DNA of 64,000 nt from Acinetobacter beijerinckii CIP 110307 (GTDB taxonomy: Bacteria; Pseudomonadota; Gammaproteobacteria; Pseudomonadales; Moraxellaceae), in contig NZ_KB849765.1 in NCBI RefSeq assembly GCF_000369005.1, positions 709,456 to 773,455 of the forward strand. Direction: 5' to 3'. The translations under genes and the position numbers were made by a program. The notes beneath the pieces were generated by a model. That model worked only from the letters and a program-made list of their open reading frames with translations, ran no database searches and was not told where the DNA came from. Below are positions 34,087 to 48,226 of the stretch, in pieces. Positions within the stretch are counted from its first letter, which is position 1, and each line of letters starts with the position of its first letter.

Positions 34087-36027
34087 TTATTTTTTGTCAT
34101 CTTTAACTTCTGTGAACTCAGCATCTACAACGCCATCGTCCGCTTTCTGTTGACCAGCATCACCACCTTGGAATGCATTTGGATCAAAACCTTCTGCACC
34201 GCCAGCACCTTGTGCTTGTTCATAAGCACGTTGCGTGATTGGCATCAAGATGTTTTGTAAAGCTTCAGTTTTCGCTTTGATGTCTTCAACATCATTTTCT
34301 TTGGTTGCTGCTTCAAGCTCAGAAACCGCAGTAGCGATAGCAGTTTTTTCATCTTCAGTTACTTTGTCACCAAGATCTTTAACTGCTTTGTTCGAGCTAG
34401 ACACAAGAGCATCTGCTTCGTTACGAGCTTTCGCTAACTCTTCAAACTTACGGTCTTCTTCAGCATTCGCTTCAGCATCTTTGATCATTGCTTCGATTTC
34501 AGCATCAGACAAACCTGAGTTTGCTTTAATCTGGATTGATTGCTCTTTACCAGTGCTCTTATCTTTAGCCGATACTTTCAAGATACCATCAGCGTTGATG
34601 TCGAACGATACTTCAATTTGCGGTACGCCACGTGGAGCAGGTGGAATATCGCCTAATTGGAAGTTACCCAACAATTTGTTTTGTTGAGCCATTTTACGTT
34701 CACCTTGGTAAACCGAAATGTCTACGGCAGGCTGATTGTCAGCAGCAGTAGAGAACACTTGTGATTTCTTCGCAGGAATCGTGGTGTTTTTCTCAATGAT
34801 CGGAGTTAATACACCGCCCATTGTTTCGATACCTAAAGTTAACGGTGTTACGTCTAATAAAAGTACGTCAGTTTTGTCACCAGACAATACTGCACCTTGA
34901 ATCGCTGCACCAATCGCAACTGCTTCGTCAGGGTTCACGTCTTTACGTGGCTCTTTACCGAAGAATTCTTGTACTTTTTGTTGAACCATTGGCATACGAG
35001 ACTGACCGCCCACCAAAATCACGTCAGAGATGTCAGAAGTCGAAAGACCTGCATCTTTAAGCGCGATACGGCAAGGTTCAATCGTACGAGCAACTAAGTC
35101 AGCAACTAAACCTTCAAGTTTTGCACGTGTTACGTTGATCACTAAGTGTTTAGGACCAGTCGCATCAGCAGTGATGTATGGAAGGTTGATTTCAGTTGCA
35201 TTTGATGAAGAAAGCTCGATTTTTGCTTTTTCAGCAGCTTCTTTCAAACGTTGTAACGCAAGTGGATCATTTTTCAAGTTCACACTTTGTTCTTTCTTAA
35301 ATTCTTCAACCAAGAATTCAATTAACGCGTTATCAAAGTCTTCACCACCAAGGAAAGTATCACCGTTTGTTGATAACACTTCGATTTGTTGGTCGCCATC
35401 AAGATCAGCGATTTCAATGATTGATACGTCAAACGTACCGCCACCTAAGTCGTAAACCGCGATTTTACGATCGCCTTCTTTTTTGTCCATACCGAACGCT
35501 AGTGCAGCAGCAGTTGGTTCGTTGATGATACGTTTAACATCAAGACCTGCAATTTTACCTGCATCTTTAGTTGCTTGACGTTGTGCATCATTAAAATAAG
35601 CAGGAACAGTAATTACTGCTTCAGTTACTGTTTCACCTAAATAGTCTTCTGCAGTTTTTTTCATCTTTTTCAAGATTTCAGCAGAGATCTGTTGAGGTGC
35701 AAGTTTCTTATCGTTTACTTCAACCCAAGCATCGCCATTGTCTGCTTTGATGATTTTGTAAGGTACAAGACCGATGTCTTTTTGTACCGCTTGATCTTCG
35801 TAGCGACGACCAATTAAACGCTTGATTGCGAATAATGTATTTTTTGGGTTAGTTACTGCTTGGCGTTTCGCGCTTTGACCAACAAGGATCTCGCCATCTT
35901 TATATGCAATGATCGATGGAGTGGTACGTGTGCCTTCAGCATTTTCGATTACTTTTACTTTATCGCCTTCAAGTACAGCAACACATGAGTTGGTAGTACC
36001 TAAGTCAATACCAATAATTTTTGCCAT
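34087..36027 (-). CDS. dnaK: Hsp70 chaperone DnaK
   Basis: DnaK binds exposed hydrophobic peptides with ATP-driven cycling, helped by DnaJ and GrpE. The 646-residue protein has [17 protein letters not shown], the second phosphate loop [28 protein letters not shown] and a C-terminal lid ending in [14 protein letters not shown]. The frame is open 21 codons farther upstream, but the ATG at 36027, behind GAGGA, gives the universal N-terminus. A heat-shock-type promoter lies at 36113-36140. dnaJ is not adjacent, whereas grpE is the next gene upstream. Confidence 0.98.
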   Translation of the reverse strand: MAKIIGIDLGTTNSCVAVLEGDKVKVIENAEGTRTTPSIIAYKDGEILVGQSAKRQAVTNPKNTLFAIKRLIGRRYEDQAVQKDIGLVPYKIIKADNGDAWVEVNDKKLAPQQISAEILKKMKKTAEDYLGETVTEAVITVPAYFNDAQRQATKDAGKIAGLDVKRIINEPTAAALAFGMDKKEGDRKIAVYDLGGGTFDVSIIEIADLDGDQQIEVLSTNGDTFLGGEDFDNALIEFLVEEFKKEQSVNLKNDPLALQRLKEAAEKAKIELSSSNATEINLPYITADATGPKHLVINVTRAKLEGLVADLVARTIEPCRIALKDAGLSTSDISDVILVGGQSRMPMVQQKVQEFFGKEPRKDVNPDEAVAIGAAIQGAVLSGDKTDVLLLDVTPLTLGIETMGGVLTPIIEKNTTIPAKKSQVFSTAADNQPAVDISVYQGERKMAQQNKLLGNFQLGDIPPAPRGVPQIEVSFDINADGILKVSAKDKSTGKEQSIQIKANSGLSDAEIEAMIKDAEANAEEDRKFEELAKARNEADALVSSSNKAVKDLGDKVTEDEKTAIATAVSELEAATKENDVEDIKAKTEALQNILMPITQRAYEQAQGAGGAEGFDPNAFQGGDAGQQKADDGVVDAEFTEVKDDKK

Positions 36028-36112
36028 TTGGGATGTTCCTCTAAAATTTTGTGAATCCCCGATTTCTCCAGTGACAAAGGGGAGAATCAAAAGGGGATTT
36101 TCTTGTTATTCG

Positions 36113-36140
36113 ATATGAGAGTTAATCGGTTTTTTTCAAG
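36113..36140 (-). promoter_or_regulatory. Probable sigma-32 promoter of dnaK
   Basis: On the minus strand CTTGAAA (36140-36134) is followed after 13 bases by TCTCATAT (36120-36113). The first is a perfect heat-shock -35; the second matches CCCCATAT at six of eight positions. It lies 86 bases upstream of the dnaK ATG, between grpE and dnaK. Confidence 0.7.
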
Positions 36141-36213
36141 CATTTTTGTGAAAAAAAATTAAAAAACTCTCAAATTTCCACATTTTTGAGCAAATAAATG
36201 CTTTGCTCGCAGA

Positions 36214-36759
36214 TTATTGACCTACCATTACCATCGCTGGGCGAAGTAAACGACCATTCAAGGTATAACCTTTCTGTAAAACAGTACCGATTTGGTTCGC
36301 TTGAGCATTTGGATCGATACCAACTGCTTGATGTAGGTCCGCATTGAAACCATTTTTAGTATCAGCCTCTACAACGCCAAACTTTTCAAGTGTGCTTAGG
36401 AGTGATTTTAACGTCAGCTTAATTCCTTCAAGTACAGGCGTTTCTTCTTCACCTGCAGCTTGAATAGCGCGTTCTAAATTGTCGACAGAATCTAATAATT
36501 CTTTGGCGAATTTTTCCAGCACAGTTTCTTTATGCTTTTCAGATTCACGTTGAATGCGTTCGACACTTTTTTGTGCTTCATAAACCGCATTGGCAGTACG
36601 TGCTTTTTCGAGCTTTAAGCTCTCTTCAAGTTTGGTGATTTGCGCTTGTAAATCTTCAACGCTAAGCTCGTTTGCTTGCTCTACACCTTCAGCTTGAGTT
36701 TGTTCAGTTTGTTGCTCATTTTGAATGTCTTGAGCTTGCTCATTGTGCTCATTAGCCAT
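36214..36759 (-). CDS. grpE: Nucleotide exchange factor GrpE
   Basis: GrpE releases ADP from DnaK. The 181-residue protein has an acidic Gln-rich N-terminal tail, a long helix ([20 protein letters not shown] on), and the C-terminal beta domain [22 protein letters not shown] ending in [10 protein letters not shown]. Start at ATG 36759 (MANEHNEQ) behind GGAG; an in-frame ATG at 36792 is less likely. It sits upstream of dnaK on the same strand, with its own promoter, so the two are a cotranscribable chaperone pair with an internal dnaK promoter. Confidence 0.96.
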   Translation of the reverse strand: MANEHNEQAQDIQNEQQTEQTQAEGVEQANELSVEDLQAQITKLEESLKLEKARTANAVYEAQKSVERIQRESEKHKETVLEKFAKELLDSVDNLERAIQAAGEEETPVLEGIKLTLKSLLSTLEKFGVVEADTKNGFNADLHQAVGIDPNAQANQIGTVLQKGYTLNGRLLRPAMVMVGQ

Positions 36760-36872
36760 TGATGATCTCCGTTGAAAAAAGTTCTTAAACATGTACAGTC
36801 CTTTTTGCAGTGAATGCTCATAGGGTCAAACCCGAACTGCCACATCTTGGTCATTTATAGATAAGGATGAGG

Positions 36873-36898
36873 TATGGGCAAGGCGACAAAATTCAAGC
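36873..36898 (-). promoter_or_regulatory. Probable sigma-32 promoter of grpE
   Basis: On the minus strand GCTTGAA (36898-36892) is followed after 13 bases by CCCATA (36878-36873). This fits the heat-shock consensus CTTGAA..CCCATNT. It lies just past the LysR stop codon and about 115 bases before grpE. Confidence 0.7.
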
Positions 36899-36919
36899 GT
36901 TCAGATCTATTTAAATCTT

Positions 36920-37813
36920 TTAATTTTGCTGATTTAAGTAAAAATTTAAGTTTTCGATCACAAAAGCAATAAATTCTTGGGTTATTTTAGGTAAATGTTG
37001 TCTAGAGGCATACACCAGTGACAAGGTCAGATCGGGCGCCGAAAAATCGGTAAACACCTGATGTAAATGTTGTTGAGCAATATCCTTACGCACTAATAAA
37101 GTGGGCAACATGGCAATGCCTTCTGCTTTAAGACACATTTGATAAAGTGCAATCACATCATTACTTTTAAACGTAACATTTAATGGATAATTCTGTGGTT
37201 GCTGATCTGTATCAAACAAAGTCCAATACTGATTATGGGTATGGTGCGCGATACACTCATGTTGAATCAGTTGGCTTGGATGTGACAGGAGAGCGTGGTC
37301 TTGCAAATAATGTGGATGGGCGCAAAAAGTAGATTCGATTTGACAGACAGGACGAGCAATCAGCCCATCGGCAACTTTCTGTGTGATTCTGAGCGCAAGA
37401 TCAACCTGAGCATCTATGAGATCTACTGTATTTTCAGTTAAATAAACATCAAAGTGGATATGTGGATAGAGTTTTTTAAATTGTTTAATACATTCATTCA
37501 CACCAAGCTGAAATAAAAACAAACCACAGGTAAAGCGAATCGTGCCACTCTGTTGTTCGGGTGCAGCTAAACCTTCTAATAATTGTTGCTGCTGTAAAAT
37601 ATTTTCACAATAAACCAGTGCTTTCTCACCCGCAGGGGTGAGTGAAACTTTGCGCGTGTTACGTTGGAAAAGTCGAGTCGAGAAGGTATGTTCAAGATGA
37701 TCTAAATAGCGAGAAACCATTGCTTTAGAATAGTCTAAATGTTCAGCTGCCTTGCTCAGATTGCCTTGCTGGGCAATACAGACAAAGACTTGAATGGCTT
37801 TTAAAGTATCCAT
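36920..37813 (-). CDS. LysR-family regulator, divergent from degenerate MBL gene
   Basis: A 297-residue LysR protein: helix-turn-helix at residues about 5-60 (IQVFVCIAQQGNLSKAAEHL, SKAMVSRYLDHLE, NTRKVSLTPAGEK) and a substrate-binding domain. The start at 37813 is the first ATG. It is divergent from the MBL-fold gene at 37921, with the palindrome at 37826-37844 between them, so it probably controls that gene and itself. No terminator is seen before grpE, but grpE has its own promoter. Confidence 0.9.
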   Translation of the reverse strand: MDTLKAIQVFVCIAQQGNLSKAAEHLDYSKAMVSRYLDHLEHTFSTRLFQRNTRKVSLTPAGEKALVYCENILQQQQLLEGLAAPEQQSGTIRFTCGLFLFQLGVNECIKQFKKLYPHIHFDVYLTENTVDLIDAQVDLALRITQKVADGLIARPVCQIESTFCAHPHYLQDHALLSHPSQLIQHECIAHHTHNQYWTLFDTDQQPQNYPLNVTFKSNDVIALYQMCLKAEGIAMLPTLLVRKDIAQQHLHQVFTDFSAPDLTLSLVYASRQHLPKITQEFIAFVIENLNFYLNQQN

Positions 37814-37825
37814 GTTGATTGTTAT

Positions 37826-37844
37826 TGTTGCAAAATATGCAACA
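37826..37844. promoter_or_regulatory. LysR-type operator palindrome
   Basis: TGTTGC and GCAACA flank AAAATAT, giving an interrupted palindrome of the T-N11-A type between the divergent LysR and MBL-fold genes. A half-site TTGCAA recurs at about 37880. Placement is right for autoregulation and activation. Confidence 0.6.
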
Positions 37845-37920
37845 TTTTATCTTAATTTAGAGTGTTTATTTAGCAAAAATTGCAACGTAAAGTATCTTCT
37901 ATCAGATAGGAGATGAATAA

Positions 37921-38775
37921 ATGAACGTTAAACCTTATGCATTAGCACTTACTGTATTGGCTGCAAGCTCAACCAGTTTTGCACAAGAATTAAAAATTCA
38001 GAATTTTTTAGCAAAGCCTGAGCATTTTGGCGTAACTTCGACTTTAATCGAAGGTGATAAAGAAGTTTTGCTAGTAAATGCACAATTTTCTAAATCAGAA
38101 GCATTGCGTATTGCTGCCGATATTTTAGATAGTGGAAAAAGCTTAAAAACCATTTTTGTCAGCTATGGCGATCCTGATTTCTATTTTGGCCTGGATGTAT
38201 TTAAACAATATTTTCCGAATGTACAAATTATTGCAACACCTGAAACGGTGAAGCATATTCAAGATACGCAAGCGCTAAAAGTCGCTTATTGGGGACCAAA
38301 AATGGGAGCCAATGCGCCGAGCAAGATTATTGTTCCGCAAGCGTATACGGCTAAAACATTAAAGTTAGAAAATGAAAATATTGAAATCAAAGGTAATAAA
38401 GAGCTGACTTATTTATGGATTCCAAGCGCTAAAGCAGTTGTAGGTGGTATTCCTGTGTCTTCAGGCATTCATTTATGGATGGCAGATACACCAACCACTA
38501 AAGATCGTCATGAAGTTATTCAAACTTTGGAAAATATCAAATCCTTAAATCCAAAAGTTGTGGTGCCAGCGCATATGAAATCAGGTGCAGCCGAAGGATT
38601 GGATGCAGTTAATTTCTCTATTGACTATTTAAAGCAATATGAAAAAGCAGTTAAAGTCACAAATGACTCAACAACGCTCATTCAAAAGATGCAAACTCAA
38701 TATCCTAATTTAACCGAAACAAGCAGCCTAGAATTGGGTGCAAAAGTGGTTAAAGGCGAGATGAAATGGCCTTAA
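37921..38775 (+). CDS. Periplasmic MBL-fold protein with degenerate metal site
   Basis: A 284-residue protein with a signal peptide (KPYALALTVLAASSTSFA) and a metallo-beta-lactamase-like layout (LIEGDKEVLLVNAQFSKSEA, then FVSYGDPDFYFGLDVF). The position that should read HxHxDH is YGDPDF, so all three metal histidines of the motif are missing; only a later PAHMKSG histidine remains. It likely binds rather than hydrolyses, or has another metal mode. ATG at 37921 behind GGAG. It is divergent from a LysR gene and ends at a strong terminator. Confidence 0.8.
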   Translation: MNVKPYALALTVLAASSTSFAQELKIQNFLAKPEHFGVTSTLIEGDKEVLLVNAQFSKSEALRIAADILDSGKSLKTIFVSYGDPDFYFGLDVFKQYFPNVQIIATPETVKHIQDTQALKVAYWGPKMGANAPSKIIVPQAYTAKTLKLENENIEIKGNKELTYLWIPSAKAVVGGIPVSSGIHLWMADTPTTKDRHEVIQTLENIKSLNPKVVVPAHMKSGAAEGLDAVNFSIDYLKQYEKAVKVTNDSTTLIQKMQTQYPNLTETSSLELGAKVVKGEMKWP

Positions 38776-38790
38776 TATTGGGCTGAAATA

Positions 38791-38819
38791 AAAACCGTGA
38801 AGACAATTCACGGTTTTTT
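38791..38819 (+). terminator. Terminator after degenerate MBL gene
   Basis: AAAACCGTGAA pairs with TTCACGGTTTT around GACAA, followed by a T run. The remaining 38820-39158 holds no gene that I can see. Confidence 0.9.
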
Positions 38820-39158
38820 GTCTTGATTTAGACTAAAGATTCAGCTAATTACAATGTAAGCTTATAAGAGGATTTCACAAGCTTTATATAAATTATAAAA
38901 AATGAAGATAATGCCTTTTTCTGATGTTGTCGTAGTGCTGATATCAGTAAAACTTTTGATTAGATAATTGTTTAGCTGTTTTTGAACAATTAAAAAAATG
39001 CGTGAAGCTTAAATTGAATCGATTTAATAAAAATTGCAAAAACCTCCTGCATCAATAACAAACTGCAACTAATCCTCATCACGTTTAAGAAAAAAATTGT
39101 GAATGATAGGCAACGCAAAGACAACTTTGCTTTTTGTCATAATGAAAGGAAATACGTA

Positions 39159-39401
39159 ATGAAAAAGTTAGCATTGATTTCTATGGTTGTATCGGGTGTT
39201 GCTTTCACAGCTGTGGGTTGCTCAACTCAAGGTGGTTTGGATGCTTCTGGCTCAGCTCAAACAAGCGCAAGCCCAACAGGCGTTCAAGGTGGTGTAGGCG
39301 TGCAAGCAGGTACATCAGTTGATGTTCAACCTGGTAATGCATCTGCTGATGTTTCTGGTTCAGTATCAGGCTCTGCGGGTGCGGATGCATCTGCACAGTA
39401 A
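39159..39401 (+). CDS. Small Gly/Ser/Ala-rich lipoprotein
   Basis: An 80-residue lipoprotein. The N-terminal MKKLALISMVVSGVAFTAVGC is a signal peptide with a lipobox ending at Cys21. The mature part is a low-complexity chain of Gly, Ser, Ala, Val and Thr (GSAQTSASPTG, SADVSGSVSGSAGADAS) with no fold. The ATG at 39159 follows an AAAGGAA site. It is probably an outer-membrane lipoprotein of unknown role; its base composition is richer in GC than its surroundings because of the residues used. Confidence 0.8.
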   Translation: MKKLALISMVVSGVAFTAVGCSTQGGLDASGSAQTSASPTGVQGGVGVQAGTSVDVQPGNASADVSGSVSGSAGADASAQ

Positions 39402-39513
39402 GTTAATCTTTGACTTAATTAGACGATAGATTGTCATGTCGATGCCAACACATCAATCTATTCATATACTGCTATATATGAAAGCGATTAGGTCAAGTAA
39501 ATAACTAAATTTG

Positions 39514-39546
39514 AAAGAACTAGGATCCAACCGACCCTGGTTCTTT
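39514..39546 (+). terminator. Terminator after small lipoprotein gene
   Basis: AAAGAACTAGG pairs with CCTGGTTCTTT (one T-G wobble) around an 11-base loop. No other feature is seen in 39402-39904, apart from the esterase promoter that must be there. Confidence 0.75.
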
Positions 39547-39904
39547 ATATTTGAATTGAACACTTCTCTTTGATTTGGATAAATGGAATAGACATTTAAT
39601 CGAAGCAATAGATTTTTTCAGCTAGCAATCATGAAATCTGATAGATCACAATTCTATTGTAAAGTTTGGATACTAGATCAGCAGAAGGATTTTCAGTATT
39701 TATTTCCCTAAACGTACAAACAAAACGAATCACTAAAAGTCAGTTTTAAGTTGTGATTATAAATACAGATAAATTAATCAATTGGCATAAAAAGCACATA
39801 CGCATAAGCAGAATGGTTAATGACTTTTTAAGATCATGGCTTTAGGTTACAGCATGATTTTAATTCTTTATCTTGATCTCAGACTTTATAAAGGCATATA
39901 GTCG

Positions 39905-41017
39905 ATGTGGACAAGAACTATGGACAGCGCGATAAAGGGGAAGAACGTGACAGCATTACCTCAGAAAATTCAAACAATCTTAGATAAAGGACAAGGTCCA
40001 GCTGCACGAGCACTTGATAAGTTACCTAAAATTATTCAAGAGTCTCTGGCTAAACTTTTAGGCTATCCATACCAATATCCAGATTTAGACGCATTTATAA
40101 AATGTTTAATGGCTGTTCAAATTAAGCAAGGTCATATTGGCTTTATTGGAGATGATCCGATTGAGTCACGACGTCAGTTTGATACTCAAATGTTAGCAAT
40201 CTTAAATAAAGCTACATTTATTGAATCCGTTGAAGATATTCGCTTACCCTTACAAAGCGGTACCGTATTCGCACGGCATTATCATCCAGCACCCAATAAA
40301 AAGCTTCCAATGATCGTGTTTTATCACGGTGGTGGTTTTGTTGTGGGTGGTTTAGATACCCATGATGAAGCATGTCGTTTAATCGCTAAACATGCCAAAG
40401 TACAAGTTCTCAGTATCGATTATCCACTAGCACCAGAAGCATCGCCGCAACTGCTTATTAAATCTTGTGAAGATGCTTTGGCATGGGTATATCAAAATCG
40501 TCGTCAACTGAAAATTTATAAAAATCGTATTGCTGTTGCTGGCGATAGTGCTGGCGGAAATATTAGTACAGTTGTGGCGCAGCATGCCGCTGGGAAATCT
40601 TATGCACCACAAGCACAACTTCTCATTTATCCAGTAGTAGATTTCAAAAGTAGACATCCATCATTTTATGCTTATGGGCAAGGCTTAGTATTAACCAGCA
40701 AAGATGTTGACTATGTCACTGACTATTATGCAACTCAACACAACATTGCTTTAGATGATCCATTAATTTCTCCAACCTATGGAAACCTTAAAAAGCTTGC
40801 TCCAGCATACGTTATTACAGCTGGTCACGATTTACTTCATGATGAAGGTGAAATTTACAGCCATAAACTGAGACAGAGTGGTGTGAAAGTTCAATATGTA
40901 AATTATCCTGATCAAACACATGGTTTCATTAACTTAACGCCTGTGTTTAATAAAGCTAAACGTAATACAATTGAAATTGCCAAAAACTTTAGAAAATTTT
41001 GGGATAAACATAGTTAA
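39905..41017 (+). CDS. Alpha/beta hydrolase of the HSL esterase family
   Basis: A 370-residue esterase/lipase-like hydrolase. The oxyanion motif FYHGGGFVVGG lies near residue 140, the nucleophile elbow GDSAGGN near 213, with the acid in DLLHDEGE and the histidine in YPDQTHGFINL near the end. An N-terminal helix region of about 100 residues precedes the catalytic domain. No signal peptide, so cytoplasmic or membrane-bound. ATG 39905 has an AAAGG site; ATG 39920 is an alternative. It is followed by a parS/terminator palindrome. Confidence 0.9.
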   Translation: MWTRTMDSAIKGKNVTALPQKIQTILDKGQGPAARALDKLPKIIQESLAKLLGYPYQYPDLDAFIKCLMAVQIKQGHIGFIGDDPIESRRQFDTQMLAILNKATFIESVEDIRLPLQSGTVFARHYHPAPNKKLPMIVFYHGGGFVVGGLDTHDEACRLIAKHAKVQVLSIDYPLAPEASPQLLIKSCEDALAWVYQNRRQLKIYKNRIAVAGDSAGGNISTVVAQHAAGKSYAPQAQLLIYPVVDFKSRHPSFYAYGQGLVLTSKDVDYVTDYYATQHNIALDDPLISPTYGNLKKLAPAYVITAGHDLLHDEGEIYSHKLRQSGVKVQYVNYPDQTHGFINLTPVFNKAKRNTIEIAKNFRKFWDKHS

Positions 41018-41028
41018 TAAAGTCTAAG

Positions 41029-41058
41029 CCGATGTTTCACGTGAAACATCGGTTTTTT
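41029..41058. promoter_or_regulatory. parS: Perfect parS site inside a terminator hairpin
   Basis: TGTTTCACGTGAAACA (41033-41048) is a perfect parS palindrome. It is extended by CCGA and TCGG to a 24-bp perfect inverted repeat (41029-41052) followed by six Ts, so the same bases can act as a Rho-independent terminator for the esterase gene that stops 12 bases upstream. About 38 kb from oriC. Confidence 0.88.
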
Positions 41059-41153
41059 GATTTAAAGATAACAAATAGAAATAGTAAAATAGAATCAGCA
41101 AAATTAAGATGATCATTCACAACAAATCTATGTTCAAGCCGAGAAAAGCAATG

Positions 41154-41708
41154 ATGAAAAAGTTGTTCATCACAACAGGTTTAATTTTGGCAAGCAGCCA
41201 TTTATTTGCAAATACCATGGTTGATATGAAAACCAGTATGGGGAATATTGAAATCGAGCTTTATGATGATAAGGCACCTGTCTCTGCAAAGAACTTCGAA
41301 AGCTATGTAAAAAGCAACTTCTATACGGGTACTATCTTTCACCGTGTGATTCCGGGTTTTATGGTTCAAGGCGGTGGTCTTGATGCAAATATGGTTGAGA
41401 AGAAGACTAAAGCGCCGATTGTAAATGAGGCAAACAATGGTTTGAAAAATACTCGTGGCACTTTAGCAATGGCGCGTACCAGTGATCCGAACTCAGCGAG
41501 TAGTCAATTCTTTATTAATGTCGCAGATAATAACTTTTTAAATAAGTCACCGATGGATGCGGGTTACGCCGTTTTCGGTAAAGTGACTAAAGGTATGGAT
41601 ATAGTTGATAAAATCGTAAAAGTGCCAACTGCTAACTTTGGTATGCATCAAAATGTACCAAAACAACCGATTAAAATTATTAGTGTACAGATAAAGAACA
41701 CTAAGTAA
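41154..41708 (+). CDS. ppiA: Periplasmic cyclophilin-type peptidyl-prolyl isomerase
   Basis: A 184-residue cyclophilin. After the signal peptide ([18 protein letters not shown]) come [20 protein letters not shown], the catalytic segment [34 protein letters not shown] and [15 protein letters not shown]. It helps proline isomerisation of periplasmic proteins. Adjacent ATGs at 41151 and 41154 are both possible; I use the second, giving a conventional MKKL signal. It stands alone between the parS/terminator palindrome and the rRNA operon. Confidence 0.92.
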   Translation: MKKLFITTGLILASSHLFANTMVDMKTSMGNIEIELYDDKAPVSAKNFESYVKSNFYTGTIFHRVIPGFMVQGGGLDANMVEKKTKAPIVNEANNGLKNTRGTLAMARTSDPNSASSQFFINVADNNFLNKSPMDAGYAVFGKVTKGMDIVDKIVKVPTANFGMHQNVPKQPIKIISVQIKNTK

Positions 41709-41837
41709 AAAACAAAGCAGAAATATGAATTAAATATTTCTGCTTTAATTTTATATGGTTACAGCTATATTGTTCGCTTGTTGAACATGTTTGTGTGTAA
41801 AAAAAGAACACTCAATAAAACAAGGGTTTAAAAAAGC

Positions 41838-41865
41838 TTGCACACCAAAAAAAATCTCCTATAAT
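41838..41865 (+). promoter_or_regulatory. rRNA operon promoter
   Basis: A -35 TTGCAC (41838-41843) and a -10 TATAAT (41860-41865) are 16 bases apart, with an A-rich tract upstream that could be an UP element. The 16S leader at about 41982-42012 pairs with 43683-43713 beyond the 16S to form the RNase III processing stem. Confidence 0.8.
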
Positions 41866-42128
41866 GCACACATCCCGACGCGATGAAGCAAAAATAACTT
41901 AGCTTTACTGGTTAAGTTGTTAAACATTCATTGCGTTAATTTATCGCTGACGAGGCGATAAAGAGATCATTAAGAGAATAGAAGAACAACTTGTGTGGAT
42001 TTTTACTGGTTAATCGATCGAAAATATTTCATTGATTAGATGGTAGAAATTACTCGAAGTTTATTTGAGAAATTAAAGTCAGAAAATTGATGAGCCAAGA
42101 TTTGTAGCCATAAGCTACTAATGATTAT

Positions 42129-43666
<1,538 letters not shown>

Positions 43667-43725
43667 ACGAAAGATTGATGGCCGGTAAGAATCCACAACA
43701 AGTTGTTCTTCGAAGATGTATCTGA

Positions 43726-43802
<77 letters not shown>

Positions 43803-43872
43803 CTACTGACGAAGTGATGAATAATCACAAGCTGCTAGATTGAAAGATATGTCGTTCATTATGATTTAAGCT

Positions 43873-43948
43873 GGGGACTTAGCTTAGTTGGTAGAGCGCC
43901 TGCTTTGCACGCAGGAGGTCAGGAGTTCGACTCTCCTAGTCTCCACCA
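43873..43948 (+). tRNA. tRNA-Ala (TGC anticodon)
   Basis: A 76-base tRNA beginning GGGGACTTAGCTTAG, anticodon loop CTTTGCACG (TGC), T-loop TTCGACT and an encoded CCA end. It follows tRNA-Ile in the spacer, as in most gammaproteobacterial rrn operons. Confidence 0.97.
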
Positions 43949-44362
43949 TGAATTAAAAAGAGTTTGTAAAAACGAAATTAATTCAAAGCTAAAGTAAATT
44001 ATAGAAATTAATAAATGCCTAAATAAATCAAAAGAGATTTTGATTTGAGTTTATTAACTTCTGTGATTTATCACAGTTTACTACGCACCGACGAGGTGGT
44101 AGTTAATCATTAACAGATTAGAAAATTGAGTCTGAAATAAATTGTTCAAACTCGATTAATTCAACACTAACAGTAATACGTAAGTATTTCAGTTGGATGA
44201 AGAGTTAATCTGAGAACTAGCAAAAACACTGAATCAAGCGTTTTGGTAATGAATTTAGATTGAAGCTGTATGGTGATTAAGTTCACAGACAACGAATAGT
44301 AGCAATTAAGTTTGCAACGCTAACACTCACTTGTATGTGTTAACGACTGTTTGGGGTTGTAT
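43949..44362 (+). other. 23S leader in the rRNA spacer
   Basis: No gene lies here. The end (44346-44369) is complementary to 47248-47272 across the whole 23S, giving the RNase III processing stem. The rest is AT-rich leader without other structure that I can support. Confidence 0.7.
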
Positions 44363-47256
<2,894 letters not shown>

Positions 47257-47431
47257 ACAACACCCAAACAGTTGTTGTATTCAAGATAAATTCAATACTT
47301 AACTTGATTTAGTGTATAAACTAGTTACAATACAGACCAATGATCTAATCCGTTAATAACTCTTTCGGTACTAAGTGGCAAAGAACTTAAAATTAAGTTC
47401 AAGAGTAAGACCACCGAAAGCCAAAACAGTT

Positions 47432-47546
47432 TGCTGGCGACAATAGCAAGAGTGAACCACCTGATCCCTTCCCGAACTCAGAAGTGAAACCTCTTCGCGC
47501 TGATGGTAGTGTGGCACTTGCCATGTGAGAGTAAGTCATCGCCAGC
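47432..47546 (+). rRNA. rrf: 5S ribosomal RNA
   Basis: A 115-base 5S gene, ends TGCTGGCGA and TCGCCAGC pairing as helix I, with CCGAACTCAGAAGTGAAA in the central region. It closes the rrn operon. A terminator follows within 15 bases. Confidence 0.95.
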
Positions 47547-47557
47547 TTTTAAATTCA

Positions 47558-47592
47558 AACACCTCTAACCTAACGGCTAGGGGTGTTTTTTA
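47558..47592 (+). terminator. Terminator of the rRNA operon
   Basis: AACACCTCTAACC pairs with GGCTAGGGGTGTT (one wobble, one mismatch) around a TAAC loop and is followed by a T run. Confidence 0.85.
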
Positions 47593-47709
47593 TTGGAAAA
47601 AATATAACTAGAGAAAAGTTTAGGGTATAGATATTTGATATGAACTTAGGTTTAGATCATGATGATAATATACAAAATAACAAATTTGATTTGTTCATAG
47701 AGTGCCAAT

Positions 47710-48084
47710 TTGTATACGATTTTAGGTATTAACTCCTGTAATGATATCGGCAATAAGATTCTTTATCATCGTGCTAACAGAGCACAAGGGGGAAGATCAA
47801 TAAGAATAGATAGGGAGGAAGTTGCTCTTTTATCATATGAGGATTGGAGTGAAAAATATATCGGGTTTATCTATGAAATCTATGTTCTTCCTAACTATAG
47901 ATATCAAGGTATAGGGGAATTATTGCTTTCTTATGCTGAAAGAAAAGCTTGTGAGCTTAAATGTAAGTATATAAAACTAAAACCATACCCTTTAGATGAA
48001 AAAACTCAGAAAGATCGTTTGATAGCTTGGTACAAGAAAAATGGTTATTTTCAAAGTCCTGATAAGGAAGAAAAAATTAGATAA
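47710..48084 (+). CDS. GNAT-family N-acetyltransferase
   Basis: A 124-residue GNAT protein. Motif A is clear: YEIYVLPNYRYQGIGELLLSYAERKA with the acetyl-CoA loop Arg-x-x-Gly-Ile-Gly. The C-terminal IAWYKKNGY is typical of the family end. The best start is a TTG at 47710, because an in-frame stop lies a few codons upstream. Upstream, another frame (ATG 47640) reads a 30-codon peptide that overlaps it, so a frameshift-damaged N-terminus is possible. It follows the rRNA operon and precedes an AAA ATPase. Substrate unknown. Confidence 0.7.
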   Translation: MYTILGINSCNDIGNKILYHRANRAQGGRSIRIDREEVALLSYEDWSEKYIGFIYEIYVLPNYRYQGIGELLLSYAERKACELKCKYIKLKPYPLDEKTQKDRLIAWYKKNGYFQSPDKEEKIR

Positions 48085-48226
48085 AAATAAAATCTTAATA
48101 TATATTAATAAGATGTAAGCTAATTTTAATTAAAACAGATCGTTTGATCCAAGCGACAATTCAAGACGTCCTTAAATGAATTAGGGTGTTTTTCAAATTT
48201 AAAATCCAGCATGCTATAACAAATAG

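Noticed and set aside
48197..48208. Single TTTAAATT-like words at 48197, 53711 and 47550
   Set aside because: Solitary copies occur widely in this AT-rich genome; only the dense clusters at oriC and 26418-27003 are notable.
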